From: a virus
Direction: 5' to 3' (one strand)
IMG/VR virus record: IMGVR_UViG_3300023296_000639
Location: 62,001-126,000 of that record
Length of the DNA: 64,000 nucleotides
A program made the translations under genes and the position numbers. The notes below the pieces were generated by a model, which saw nothing but the letters and a program-made list of their open reading frames with translations, did not search any database and was not told the DNA's origin. Shown in pieces: positions 8,408 through 16,523 of the stretch; the stretch's first letter is position 1; every line of letters starts with the position of its first letter.

Positions 8408-8989
8408 ATGAACAAAACGATTTTGTGCGACTGTGATGGAGTTGTCGCAGACTGGGTTGGCGGCTTTGAAGAGTGGCTGAAAGAAACTCATGATCGTGAA
8501 CTTGAGCCAGAGTCAGAAGGTGTTTATAAAGTTGAATACCGTATTCCCGGCGTGACAAGCGTTGAAGGCGCTGCATTCGTTGAAGAGTTCAATCGTTCTG
8601 ATTACATTGGTCGCCTAGCACCATTTCGTGACGCACAAGAGTATGTTGCGAAGTTGCATAGCGAAGGCTTTGTGTTCCACGTAATCACCGCCATTGAAGA
8701 TACTCCTGAGATTTACGAGCGTCGGTTGAAGAATCTGACTGACCTGTATGGTTCAGCGATTAGTAAGCTGACATTGGTTGGTGATATACCAAACAAGATT
8801 CATCACTTGACCAAATACCGTGACACTGGACGTTTCTGGATTGAAGATTCAATCGGCAATGCAAAAGACGGTCACGAGTTGGGTCTAGAAACTATCTTGG
8901 TTAAGCACGGACACAGTGTAAACTTCACACACGACGACATTCACCCAATCGAAACGTGGGCAGAAATCTACGAAATCATTTCAGAGTAA
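8408..8989 (+). CDS. HAD-superfamily 5'(3')-deoxyribonucleotidase-like hydrolase
   Basis: 193 residues. HAD motif I is DCDGVVADW at the N-terminus (nucleophile Asp and acid/base Asp), motif II is VITA around residue 94, and motif III/IV is WIEDSIGNA ... GLETILV near residues 150-170. This order fits NT5C-type phage nucleotidases that dephosphorylate dNMPs. ATG 8408 is chosen over 8384 because AAGGAA lies at the right distance. The upstream TTGACA (8349-8354) has only a weak -10 partner. The gene is in an early-type cluster of nucleotide and DNA metabolism. Confidence 0.75.
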   Translation: MNKTILCDCDGVVADWVGGFEEWLKETHDRELEPESEGVYKVEYRIPGVTSVEGAAFVEEFNRSDYIGRLAPFRDAQEYVAKLHSEGFVFHVITAIEDTPEIYERRLKNLTDLYGSAISKLTLVGDIPNKIHHLTKYRDTGRFWIEDSIGNAKDGHELGLETILVKHGHSVNFTHDDIHPIETWAEIYEIISE

Positions 8990-9001
8990 GGAACATCACA
9001 C

Positions 9002-9130
9002 GTAAGCAAAGAAACCTTCCGTGAATATCAAGAAGAGTATGGCGGAACCCCGTGCTTTGATAGGAATGGTAACTATGCAGGATTTATGCCCGAACCGTTT
9101 GATAACACCGAACATCAAAATAATGATTGA
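9002..9130 (+). pseudogene. Mini-gene with GTA where the start codon should be
   Basis: After the HAD gene an AAGGA ribosome-binding site (8988-8992) is followed at normal distance by GTA (9002), then 41 codons beginning SKETFREYQEEYGG and ending before TGA 9128-9130. No ATG, GTG or TTG exists in frame ahead of the coding-like sequence. Either GTG became GTA (loss of the start), or a non-canonical start is used, or the base is wrong. Not a recognised family; Gly/Pro/acidic composition looks coding. Confidence 0.35.
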
Positions 9131-9154
9131 CAACGCCGACAATCCTGCTATACT
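9127..9154 (+). promoter_or_regulatory. Sigma70-like promoter
   Basis: TTGACA (9127-9132), 16-bp spacer, TATACT (9149-9154); upstream of the 9191 gene. It overlaps the stop codon of the mini-gene before it. Confidence 0.7.
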
Positions 9155-9190
9155 CCAAAAGTAAGTTGATTCAAACGGAGAGATTGAAAA

Positions 9191-9610
9191 ATGACCATCA
9201 AGACATTTAATCGTGGTAACCTAAACGCAGTTCGCAGTGACGTTATGGCAGCACTTGCTGAAGTTGGCGAAAAGCACGGCGTAGCATTTGACCTTGGCAA
9301 CATTCGCTTTGAAGATAAAGCATTCCGTGTCACAATGAACGCTAGTGTAACCGCAGTTCCCGACGAAAAAGAACAGTTTTGGGAAGCAATGTCCCAAAAC
9401 GCCGATGAAGCCGAACTGATTCGTGAAACTGCTTTTACGAACGTTCTGCCAGCATCGCTTCGTGGCCGACAGTTTGAAATCGGTGGTCGTATCTTTACAC
9501 TAGTCGGTGTTAAGAAATCCCGCTACAAGTATCCATTCTCAGGCGTCGGTCAACAAGGCGGTCGTTACAAGTTTACTGTTGATCAAGTCGTGAACGGCTT
9601 GATTGCTTAA
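9191..9610 (+). CDS. Conserved phage protein, unknown
   Basis: 139 residues behind CGGAG and a good sigma70 promoter. Small alpha/beta protein with a C-terminal segment FTLVGVKKSRYKYPF and a Gly-rich turn. Such early small proteins are common in large phages; function unknown. Confidence 0.65.
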   Translation: MTIKTFNRGNLNAVRSDVMAALAEVGEKHGVAFDLGNIRFEDKAFRVTMNASVTAVPDEKEQFWEAMSQNADEAELIRETAFTNVLPASLRGRQFEIGGRIFTLVGVKKSRYKYPFSGVGQQGGRYKFTVDQVVNGLIA

Positions 9611-9632
9611 CCCAATAAACGGAGATATTAAA

Positions 9633-9962
9633 ATGACTAAAGCACTCGTTGATGCACATTACGCAGCCAAGTTCGAAGCCGCCAAAGCGTCCAAAGAAGT
9701 TTATGACAAAACGGGCGATGCCTTTTATTGTGGTTTTGCTTGGGTATCAGTCAAACTTGATGGTCGCAACCGTAAGACTGCCGCAGCACTGGTTAAGATG
9801 GGTTTTCGCAAAAGCGTGTATCCCAAGCGGTATGATCTATGGAATCCCGGCGGACTTAATGTCCAAAATGTTGACATCAAAGAAGTTGGCGCAAAAGCAT
9901 ACGCTGCTAAGTTTGGCGAACTAACGGGACTTGATGTTTATGCTGATTCACGACTAGATTAA
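9633..9962 (+). CDS. Small protein, unknown
   Basis: 109 residues. ATG 9633 follows GGAG (9621-9624); TTG 9603 upstream is rejected. Ala-rich helical N-terminus (HYAAKFEAAKAS) and an aromatic-basic middle (FAWVSVKLDGRNRK). It closes the early operon that begins at the 9127 promoter. Unknown. Confidence 0.6.
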   Translation: MTKALVDAHYAAKFEAAKASKEVYDKTGDAFYCGFAWVSVKLDGRNRKTAAALVKMGFRKSVYPKRYDLWNPGGLNVQNVDIKEVGAKAYAAKFGELTGLDVYADSRLD

Positions 9963-10090
9963 GAATACCCGAACCTTACCCTTTTAGAAAATGGTTTACA
10001 CGAAGTCACATAAAAGATAACTTGCTATAGGTCAAAATCCACAAGTAAGGTCGGGCGTTGTTTGTATGGTGGGAAAGTTATCAATCGTGA
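9963..10090. other. Intergenic stretch, no gene seen
   Basis: Between two convergent transcription units. I see only very short open frames and no convincing RNA fold; a tRNA-like T-loop was examined and rejected. Confidence 0.4.
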
Positions 10091-10121
10091 AAAACCCCGG
10101 TTTGTTATGACCGGGGTTTTT
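10091..10121. terminator. Bidirectional intrinsic terminator
   Basis: Stem AAAACCCCGGT (10091-10101) and ACCGGGGTTTT (10110-10120) with an 8-nt loop; A-tract and T-tract on the two sides let it end transcription of both the plus-strand operon and the minus-strand phoH. Confidence 0.85.
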
Positions 10122-10131
10122 GCTATCGGAA

Positions 10132-10848
10132 TCAATCGTCGTTATAAATCCGCAATACTTCTCGTACTGCTTCACTTCGTTGTACGTCTGTTTTATCAAA
10201 CGATGAATGTGAAATAACATCAGACGAACGCTGTTGCATAAGTCCAATAAACTCAACCAAGCCGTTTTTTCTAATAATATCGGTTTGTGCCAAGTCGCCC
10301 GTTAGGACAAGTTTACTGTTTTCTCCAATGCGTGTTAGTAGCATTTTCATCTGGTTTTCAGTGGTATTTTGAACTTCGTCAGCGATGATGTATGAATTTC
10401 GAAATGTTCGTCCTCGCATCATAGCCAATGGTGAAATCTCAATGACATTTTCATTAACGTATGTTTCAATGCTTTTGGCAGAGTAATATTCTTCCAATAC
10501 ATCAAAAATAGGTCGTGTCCAAGGTGCCATCTTTGCATTTAGGTCACCCGGCAAGAAGCCATGTTTTTCGTCGTCAACGCCAACTGCTGGTCGTGTCACA
10601 ACGATCTTTTCTACTTTTCCTTCTTTGAACGCTTTAATCGCCGCCATCACAGCCAACAGGGTTTTACCTGTTCCAGCTGGTCCAGTAGCGAACACAATCA
10701 ATTTATCTTCATTTAGAAGATTGTCAATGTATTCTTCTTGATTCAGTGAACGTGGAATCATTTGAACGGATTGTTTCTTTTGAACGAATTCATTGAATTG
10801 AATGGTGTTGTCTTTTGGTGCTTTTTGTGCGCGTTTTCTTCTTGACAT
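10132..10848 (-). CDS. phoH: PhoH-like P-loop ATPase
   Basis: 238 residues. PhoH family NTPase core: Walker A GPAGTGKT (56-63), then VTRPAV, and the strongly diagnostic IIADEVQNTTENQMKMLLTR (about 143-162) containing Walker B, plus LTGD. PhoH-like genes are frequent in marine phages; the biochemical role (an RNA-helicase/nuclease-like activity has been suggested) is unsettled. It lacks the N-terminal PIN or KH extension of longer forms. GGAGAAG precedes the start. A long inverted repeat lies in its 5' leader, and a bidirectional terminator follows it. Confidence 0.85.
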   Translation of the reverse strand: MSRRKRAQKAPKDNTIQFNEFVQKKQSVQMIPRSLNQEEYIDNLLNEDKLIVFATGPAGTGKTLLAVMAAIKAFKEGKVEKIVVTRPAVGVDDEKHGFLPGDLNAKMAPWTRPIFDVLEEYYSAKSIETYVNENVIEISPLAMMRGRTFRNSYIIADEVQNTTENQMKMLLTRIGENSKLVLTGDLAQTDIIRKNGLVEFIGLMQQRSSDVISHSSFDKTDVQRSEAVREVLRIYNDD

Positions 10849-10882
10849 ATGTTTTCTTCTCCATTGTTATATGGTGACCCAG

Positions 10883-10926
10883 AAGGTAAACACTATGTGC
10901 TTTTATTGCGAAACCTCGTTTACCTT
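10883..10926 (-). other. Inverted repeat in the phoH leader
   Basis: AAGGTAAAC (10883-10891) and GTTTACCTT (10918-10926), 26-nt loop; one bulge lets the stem extend with CCA/TGG. It lies about 35-80 nt upstream of the phoH start on its transcribed strand and could form a hairpin or an operator. No function shown. Confidence 0.4.
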
Positions 10927-11002
10927 GGCTCACAATATTATTTACTTTAAAAAAATGTTTTAGAAGTAGGTATATTATAAATTTATATAAAAGATAAAAG
11001 GG

Positions 11003-11518
11003 CTATCTTTTCCATTCACAATACAATCTTTTTCCGTCTTGCTGAAAATCAACAACGTCATACCCAAATAATGCCGCAAAATGACGCAATAAATCTTCAC
11101 TCCATTCAAACACTTGTATGCCTTTGAAATCATCGTTTCCGTGATCGTGTTGTCCGGGATTGCAACGCCAGAAGATTCGGGCGGAGGTACTACATAATGC
11201 GTCGTCTACACATTTTATCTGATTTCGAATATCGGAATATGTACCGAAGTTTATGCTGCCGAGACAAAAAGCCACATCGAAATATTCTTTTGGCTTGAAA
11301 TCTTCAATAGCCACCACTTCATCAGCACCCACATCCGTGATATCTATGCCATACACATCTAGTTTTCCTTTAAATGGGTTGGTGCCGCAGCCAACATCCA
11401 ATACACGTTCGTGTCCAATCTTGTCAAGCAATGCCCAACCTGAATGCTCATATTGATCCAATGTCCTATCACGCTGTAACCACGTTGTTGAAAAATATTT
11501 TTTAAGTAATGTATGCAT
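11003..11518 (-). CDS. Class I SAM-dependent methyltransferase-like protein
   Basis: 171 residues. Motif I VLDVGCGTNPF (about residues 39-49) binds S-adenosylmethionine; GIDITD follows as the acidic motif II and a YFDVAFCLGSINF segment as motif IV. Compact size and the lack of a target-recognition domain suggest a small-molecule, glycan or protein substrate, which cannot be named. The start codon lies 5 nt from a perfect minus-strand TATAAATA box within an 18-bp palindrome shared with the divergent sulfotransferase gene, so it is probably a late, leaderless transcript. Confidence 0.75.
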   Translation of the reverse strand: MHTLLKKYFSTTWLQRDRTLDQYEHSGWALLDKIGHERVLDVGCGTNPFKGKLDVYGIDITDVGADEVVAIEDFKPKEYFDVAFCLGSINFGTYSDIRNQIKCVDDALCSTSARIFWRCNPGQHDHGNDDFKGIQVFEWSEDLLRHFAALFGYDVVDFQQDGKRLYCEWKR

Positions 11519-11533
11519 ATAAATATTTATATG
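11516..11533. promoter_or_regulatory. Palindromic divergent late promoter containing both start codons
   Basis: The 18-bp CATATAAATATTTATATG is a perfect palindrome. It contains TATAAATA on the plus strand (11518-11525) and on the minus strand (11531-11524). Its two ends are the start codons: CAT/ATG at 11516-11518 for the minus-strand gene and ATG at 11531-11533 for the plus-strand gene, each 5 nt from its late box. No Shine-Dalgarno is present on either side. Confidence 0.75.
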
Positions 11534-12070
11534 ATTTCATTATTACCAGAAAAAATCTTCTATACAGGTGCGCCGGGAAGCAAGTGGAGCGGTGTTGCCC
11601 AGAAGTTCGAGCAGAATCACGGATTTGATACATCGGACAGAACGCCATATAGGCAATACAGCCACGGCAAGTTCAGTGGTCATATAGGTGCATATTTCGG
11701 CACAGGTATGGAGTTTCCAGCCCTTGTAGATGATTGGATTTTAAAGAAGCCGTATTCGGACGAAGGTATTCCATTATTGAAGTCACACGAATGGGTATAT
11801 AAACTACCAGAGATTCAGCGAGTATTCCCCGATGATTGGATTGTCTTTGTGTGGCGAGATTCAGAACAATGTTTTGATTGGTGGAAACAAGCGGGTGGAT
11901 GGAATATTACATATCCGAACTACGATTGGTACGTTAACGACAAACTTATGTATGCACGTATCGAAGAACAGAATCAACTTATGCTGGATTTTGCGGCATT
12001 ACATAATCTAGCGTGGCATCAACAATCTCCAAAAACCGATGATGTATGGGTGGCAGTGTATAAGCCGTGA
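11531..12070 (+). CDS. Sulfotransferase-like protein
   Basis: 180 residues from ATG 11531 (an in-frame ATG at 11513 is too far upstream of the late promoter start). The N-terminal FYTGAPGSKWSGVAQ resembles the 5'-phosphosulfate loop of PAPS-dependent sulfotransferases, and IVFVWRDSEQCFDWW (about residues 103-117) resembles their 3'-phosphate-binding strand-helix with R-D-S. The protein is shorter than typical cellular enzymes. Sulfation of a glycan or surface structure is the family role; the substrate is unknown. First gene of a late operon with TctA (GTGA overlap). Confidence 0.55.
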   Translation: MISLLPEKIFYTGAPGSKWSGVAQKFEQNHGFDTSDRTPYRQYSHGKFSGHIGAYFGTGMEFPALVDDWILKKPYSDEGIPLLKSHEWVYKLPEIQRVFPDDWIVFVWRDSEQCFDWWKQAGGWNITYPNYDWYVNDKLMYARIEEQNQLMLDFAALHNLAWHQQSPKTDDVWVAVYKP

Positions 12071-13491
12071 TTATAGCAGCAGCATTAATAGCGGGTATTC
12101 TTTATGGATTTATAGTTGGTATCGTTCCAGCAGCGGGTGCGACCACAGGATTGGTTGCATTGTATGCAGTAATGCCGTTCTTATTGGCTGACCCATATGC
12201 GGGCGTGGTATTCTTAATGGCGGTGGTAGCGGCCTCAACAACCGCCGATAGTTTCACCAGTATCTTATTGGGTATTCCCGGTGCCAATAGTTCAGCAGCC
12301 ACGATGGTTGACGGATTTCCATTAGCACAACAGGGTCGGGCAAGTTATGCCATTTCTGCCGCCGTCACCACATCTACGGTCAACGGATTATTTTGGGGTT
12401 CTATCGTGTTCCTGTTACTTCCTATATACAGTCAAGTCATATTAATCTTTGGTATACCAGAACTATGGGCGTTCACTGTATTGGCATTGGCGACAGTGGG
12501 GTTTCTTTCAACAGACAAGCCACTATTGAGTATAATCGCCATTGGTGCTGGTATCTTCCTTGGATTAGTAGGGGTTGACCCAGCTACCAATGACCCCCGT
12601 TTCACAATGGGATGGTTCTATTTACAAGATGGTATCCAGTTGATTCCAGTGGTGGCAGGATTATTTGCGGTTCCCGAGTTGCTTGAAGGTTTTAAGAAAC
12701 GCCGTGCCACCACAACGGTTGCAAAACGTGAAACTATTGAAGGAATGAAGGCAGTATGGGATAACAAATGGTTATCGATGCGTGGTGGATTTATAGGTGC
12801 GCTTGTTGGATTATTGCCGGGTCTTGGCGGATCGGTCAGTGATTGGTTATCGTATTCACAGGCTGTTGCAAGTAACCCAAATGAAGAGTTTGGTAACGGC
12901 AACATCAAAGGCGTGATTGGACCTGAAGGCTCTAATAATGCACAAAAAGCTACCAGTATGATTCCGACTGTATTGTTCGGTATTCCCGGTGCACCATTCG
13001 CAGCGGTTCTAATGGGATTGTTTGCGTATCTTGGCATAGAGTTGGGTTCACCTGACCTTATGAATGACACACAGTTTTTTCAAAGTATGAGTATCGGTTT
13101 TCTTGCCGCCACCCTAATCGTTGGTATCATTTCATTAATATTCGTTAATACCGTATGCAAAATCACGAGTATTCCATACATATACTATTTTCCGTTGTTA
13201 TTGGTAATGATAGTATGGGCGTGTATGCAATACACGGGTGGATGGGAAGATTTTGCGGTGTTGGCATTCTTTAGTTTTTTTGGAGTGGGTATGAAAAGAT
13301 ATAAATATTCACGACCGGCGTTGTTGGTTGCATTTATTCTAGCAAGCAAAGTAGAAGCATTATCGATACAACTTACAACCCTATACGATTTCACTACCCT
13401 CATAGAAAGACCGCTGTTCTTGATTTTAATGGTTATAATCATTGCGGTGTTCGCATTTAGTTTCAAGAAAGGAAAAATCAAATATGCGTAA
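12067..13491 (+). CDS. tctA: TctA-like large membrane subunit of a tripartite tricarboxylate transporter
   Basis: 474 residues, about ten or more hydrophobic segments. It begins GILYGFIVGIVPAAGATTGL, and contains GIPGANSSAATMVDGFPLAQ (about 78-97), GLLPGLGGSVSDWLSYSQA (about 252-270) and PEGSNNAQKA (about 289-298): the duplicated Gly-Pro-rich signature of TctA. TctA is the ion-coupled permease of TTT systems that import citrate-like acids captured by a periplasmic TctC. GTG start overlaps the upstream stop. The usual small TctB membrane subunit is not found here. Expression with a late promoter is unusual for a metabolic transporter. Full length, no breaks. Confidence 0.9.
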   Translation: MIIAAALIAGILYGFIVGIVPAAGATTGLVALYAVMPFLLADPYAGVVFLMAVVAASTTADSFTSILLGIPGANSSAATMVDGFPLAQQGRASYAISAAVTTSTVNGLFWGSIVFLLLPIYSQVILIFGIPELWAFTVLALATVGFLSTDKPLLSIIAIGAGIFLGLVGVDPATNDPRFTMGWFYLQDGIQLIPVVAGLFAVPELLEGFKKRRATTTVAKRETIEGMKAVWDNKWLSMRGGFIGALVGLLPGLGGSVSDWLSYSQAVASNPNEEFGNGNIKGVIGPEGSNNAQKATSMIPTVLFGIPGAPFAAVLMGLFAYLGIELGSPDLMNDTQFFQSMSIGFLAATLIVGIISLIFVNTVCKITSIPYIYYFPLLLVMIVWACMQYTGGWEDFAVLAFFSFFGVGMKRYKYSRPALLVAFILASKVEALSIQLTTLYDFTTLIERPLFLILMVIIIAVFAFSFKKGKIKYA

Positions 13492-14524
13492 ATTTTTAGT
13501 AGCCTTATTTTTGGTGTTGGCTACACCAGTATCCGCCGATATCACATTCGTTGTGCCACAGAAACCCGGTGGCGGAACAAGTGTTTGGGCACAGATTGTT
13601 GCTACTGAACTTGAAAAGAAACTTGGCGAAAAGATTGTTATTCGCCACATTCCCGGTGCAAGAGACATTCCCGGCTTTAATAAGTTTCATAATGAGTTGC
13701 AGCACGATGATAATATGGTGATGATTTCACACGGCGGTAATGCTGTTAGTTTTCTACAAGAAGAAGTAGATTATAACTATGCTGATTATGATAGCATTGG
13801 TTCAATGAACTTGAATATTTTAGTAGCCAAGAGAGCGGATGCATCTGGCAAGATTAGATTCGCCGCAGGTTCTGGTATGGTTCCAGAAGCATTGGCTATG
13901 TCTATTTTGTTATGCGATGATGGCAAAGCACAAACATATGCATATTATGCTAAGTGTTTCAGTGACAATGTGGTATGGGTTAAAGGAATGAGTGGCGGCG
14001 AACGCAGACTAGCATTCCGCAGAGGCGAACTAACCGCAACTCGTGAAAATCCAGCAGCATTCAAGAAGCACGTTAATCCGATGATTGAATCGGGTGAAGC
14101 ATCATATTGGTTTGACCACGGTGTATTAGATACTGAATCGGGTAAACACACTACCGATCCAAACACTGGCAATACCAAAATAACTGCATTATCGTTAGAT
14201 ACACAATCAAGTGATTTTTATGCAGCATATAATCTAGTTACAAGCTTCCGTGATGGTTTACAGAAGGCATTGTGGGTGCGTAAGGGCAATCCTAATACTG
14301 AAAGATTGCGTCAGGCATTGACAGAAATGGCTAATGATCCAGAATCAGTAAAGATTATCCAATCTAAAGTTGGTGTATACGAATGGAAGATTGGCGAAGT
14401 GGGAAATGCACATCGTGACCGTATTATGAGCTTTGTAACAGAATCATCGTTGCGGGCATTGGTTAGATTTAATAGTGAAGTGCTTGGTTTAAGTAGTGTG
14501 TATAAGAAAGAACTTGTTGATTAA
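13484..14524 (+). CDS. tctC: TctC/Bug-type periplasmic tricarboxylate-binding protein
   Basis: 346 residues. ATG 13484 has AAGGAAA upstream and overlaps the tctA stop. The N-terminus MRKFLVALFLVLATPVSA is a classical Sec signal peptide with AxA-type cleavage before Asp19. The mature start ITFVVPQKPGGGTSVWAQ matches the ligand-loop beginning of TctC/Bug solute receptors (F-x-x-PxxPGGxxD), and a second half GLQKALWVRKGNPNTERLRQ fits domain closure. It should deliver a carboxylate or similar solute to the TctA permease in the inner membrane. Phage-encoded pair; substrate unknown. Confidence 0.85.
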   Translation: MRKFLVALFLVLATPVSADITFVVPQKPGGGTSVWAQIVATELEKKLGEKIVIRHIPGARDIPGFNKFHNELQHDDNMVMISHGGNAVSFLQEEVDYNYADYDSIGSMNLNILVAKRADASGKIRFAAGSGMVPEALAMSILLCDDGKAQTYAYYAKCFSDNVVWVKGMSGGERRLAFRRGELTATRENPAAFKKHVNPMIESGEASYWFDHGVLDTESGKHTTDPNTGNTKITALSLDTQSSDFYAAYNLVTSFRDGLQKALWVRKGNPNTERLRQALTEMANDPESVKIIQSKVGVYEWKIGEVGNAHRDRIMSFVTESSLRALVRFNSEVLGLSSVYKKELVD

Positions 14525-14682
14525 TGATACACGTTAGCTCACCGATTGGGGGATTAGACACCGATATTTTTGGGATGGTGGACTTCATTGTATCACACTT
14601 GATCTTTATCGTGAAGGTGAAATGGAAGATTATTTTCCCGAAAGAAAGTATTGAAAAGCATAAATACTTAAAACGAGGGTGA
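14524..14682 (+). CDS. Small protein with one hydrophobic segment, coupled to tctC
   Basis: 52 residues, starting in a TAATG overlap with tctC. Residues about 16-33 (FGMVDFIVSHLIFIVKV) could span a membrane. TctB, the missing TTT subunit, has four membrane helices and about 150 residues, so this is not a full TctB; a remnant or an unrelated small membrane protein is possible. A late box (14659-14666) lies inside its 3' end. Confidence 0.45.
   Translation: MIHVSSPIGGLDTDIFGMVDFIVSHLIFIVKVKWKIIFPKESIEKHKYLKRG
14659..14666 (+). promoter_or_regulatory. T4-type late promoter box
   Basis: CATAAATA 23 nt before the 14690 start codon, with an intervening GAGG as ribosome-binding site. Confidence 0.6.
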
Positions 14683-14689
14683 TCACCAA

Positions 14690-15229
14690 ATGGATTTAAA
14701 AAATGTAGTTGACAATACCCGAAATCTTTATATGACAGATAGTATACTGTCATCATTACTTGATTTCGAACGTGTTCTAGATAGTGTGGATATATATGCA
14801 TTCAAGCATTGGATTAAGGGCGAGCTAGTAGCTGGACCAGAAGTTGAGAAGTATTGGGTTACTTGTCAGTTTATGTATCCATACAAACTAATGCCCGATC
14901 CAGCCGCTTCAAGACGTTTGCTTGATTATAACTGCAAAGTGCATTTCCAAAAAACAGAGCTACAAACACCAGTTAAGGTAGAAACACCCGACGACTTTAA
15001 ACCCGGTACACAACTACCAAAACAACGCAGTGTGCCTATATGGTTGGTAACTATTCGTATGCCTAAAGACTTGATTGGCGATATTCGTCAAGGATTTATT
15101 GAGATTGAAGGTCAGAATATTAATATGGAAGATATCGATCAGGCTATGGAAGAAGATTTGGACGAAGAAGGTGCAGCAGAAGGCGGTATCGAAGATGCAG
15201 CCGACGAAGAATTAGGATTAGAGTTTTAA
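14690..15229 (+). CDS. Conserved phage protein, likely structural or assembly
   Basis: 179 residues behind a late box. N-terminal helix ending in LLDFERVLD, a central beta-rich part (YWVTCQFMYPY ... PIWLVTIRMP) and a C-terminal very acidic tail (E/D/A/G rich, residues 140-179). ATG of the next gene overlaps its stop (TAATG). Function not recognised; late expression beside lysis genes suggests a virion or assembly role. Confidence 0.6.
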   Translation: MDLKNVVDNTRNLYMTDSILSSLLDFERVLDSVDIYAFKHWIKGELVAGPEVEKYWVTCQFMYPYKLMPDPAASRRLLDYNCKVHFQKTELQTPVKVETPDDFKPGTQLPKQRSVPIWLVTIRMPKDLIGDIRQGFIEIEGQNINMEDIDQAMEEDLDEEGAAEGGIEDAADEELGLEF

Positions 15230-15846
15230 TGTATAGTTTTATCAATAAACCACTTAACGAAGGGTTAAAAGAACAGGAGCTACGTGATCTTATCCATGAT
15301 GAAATTCACATTGATGAGTTTCAAGCCAAAATGGGCGATGATGATCAGATTATTGTAGTTAGCTTCAAGGTAAAATATCGAGCAGCAGCAGCTGATCTAG
15401 AAAGCTTTCTTGAAAAAGGATATGACATCGTATTGGATGCAGAAGCTGGTAAAGCCGAGTTCCAAGATGGTTGGTATTTGGTATTTGTAGAGTTTGAACG
15501 CAGACTTACATTCCCAGAGCAACTTATGCTTATCCTTAAAGAATTAAAAAATATCAGTAACGTGGATAAATGGAAATTTCGTTATGGCGCATCACGTAAG
15601 CGTAATGTTCCAGAATGGGAGTTAACAGTTAATAACTTGAAACGCATTGTTCCGATGAGTCCACAAAAATATCGTGAAATACACACACAAGAAGAAGAAG
15701 AAACACTTGCGTTAGAAAGTATGTTAACAAACAGTAATATTAAGCGAACACCGTATAAGGATTTGACGAAAGAACAATACGAAATGCGTATGTCCGCAGG
15801 GCTTGCTGTAAATGGATTTAAGATTTTAGATAGGGGTAGACGATGA
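15229..15846 (+). CDS. Late protein with L-x-E N-terminus, unknown
   Basis: 205 residues. The N-terminus MYSFINKPLNEGLKEQE has an L-N-E followed by Gly, resembling a prohead-protease site. The middle carries repeated beta strands (IIVVSFKVKYR, WYLVFVEFERR) and the C-terminus is basic and helical. Coupled to both neighbours by TAATG and ATGA overlaps. Possibly a virion protein; family unknown. Confidence 0.6.
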   Translation: MYSFINKPLNEGLKEQELRDLIHDEIHIDEFQAKMGDDDQIIVVSFKVKYRAAAADLESFLEKGYDIVLDAEAGKAEFQDGWYLVFVEFERRLTFPEQLMLILKELKNISNVDKWKFRYGASRKRNVPEWELTVNNLKRIVPMSPQKYREIHTQEEEETLALESMLTNSNIKRTPYKDLTKEQYEMRMSAGLAVNGFKILDRGRR

Positions 15847-16523
15847 GTTTTTTCAGTTGGTTAAAAAATATATTTAAGACCGAGCAGAAAAGCGAACTTG
15901 AAGTTAACCGCAGTAAGGCACAAAAGAAAAAAGAAAAGGCAGTCGCCGTTCGTGAAAAACAACGCCAAAAAGCAATAACCCAACAAGAAGCCGATGAAAA
16001 AGCAGAGAAACAGGCAACCGTAGACGCAACGAAAGCATCTGCCGATATCGCTAAAGAACGCAAACAAACAATATCTACAGAAGACTTTATTGTTAAACTA
16101 CGTAGCGACTTAGAGCGTGACGAAGGTATTAAATATGAAATATATCTTGACCATCTTGGATATCCTACGTTCGGGATTGGTCACTTAGTTAAACCCAGTG
16201 ATCCAGAATACGGAAAACCAGTTGGCACACCAGTATCAAAAGAACGTTGCTACGACGCATTCAGAGAAGATATCCAAATATCCATCAATGATTGTCGCCA
16301 ACTATTCGCAGATTGGGATAACCTACCCGAAGAAGTTAGACTTATCACTGCAAATATGGCGTTTAATATGGGTAGAAATCGTTTGGGTAAGTTCCAACGA
16401 ACCATTGCTTTCATTGATAACGCAAAATGGATTAAAGCAGCAGATGAAATGGTTAACTCACGTTGGTATCGACAAGTAACCAATCGTGCAGAACGACTCG
16501 TAAAACGTATGCGAACCGTTTAA
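15843..16523 (+). CDS. T4-type lysozyme (endolysin) with coiled-coil N-terminal extension
   Basis: 226 residues. The C-terminal part is a glycoside hydrolase family 24 lysozyme: catalytic Glu in ERDEG, Asp in YLDHLGYP and Thr in PTFGIGH (about residues 97-117) reproduce the T4 lysozyme E11-D20-T26 triad spacing. NMAFNMG and SRWYRQVTNRAERL near the end match the helical lobe. The N-terminal about 75 residues begin with an amphipathic MSFFSWLKNIF and continue as a Lys/Glu/Ala-rich coiled coil; there is no typical signal peptide, so export probably needs the holin. Cuts peptidoglycan NAM-NAG bonds at lysis. Confidence 0.9.
   Translation: MSFFSWLKNIFKTEQKSELEVNRSKAQKKKEKAVAVREKQRQKAITQQEADEKAEKQATVDATKASADIAKERKQTISTEDFIVKLRSDLERDEGIKYEIYLDHLGYPTFGIGHLVKPSDPEYGKPVGTPVSKERCYDAFREDIQISINDCRQLFADWDNLPEEVRLITANMAFNMGRNRLGKFQRTIAFIDNAKWIKAADEMVNSRWYRQVTNRAERLVKRMRTV

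Noticed and set aside
10020-10060. tRNA-like T-loop (GGTCAAAATCC)
   Set aside because: The flanking bases do not pair into a T-stem or acceptor stem, and no anticodon arm is found.
14524-14682. TctB subunit
   Set aside because: Only 52 residues and one hydrophobic segment, against about 150 residues and four membrane helices.
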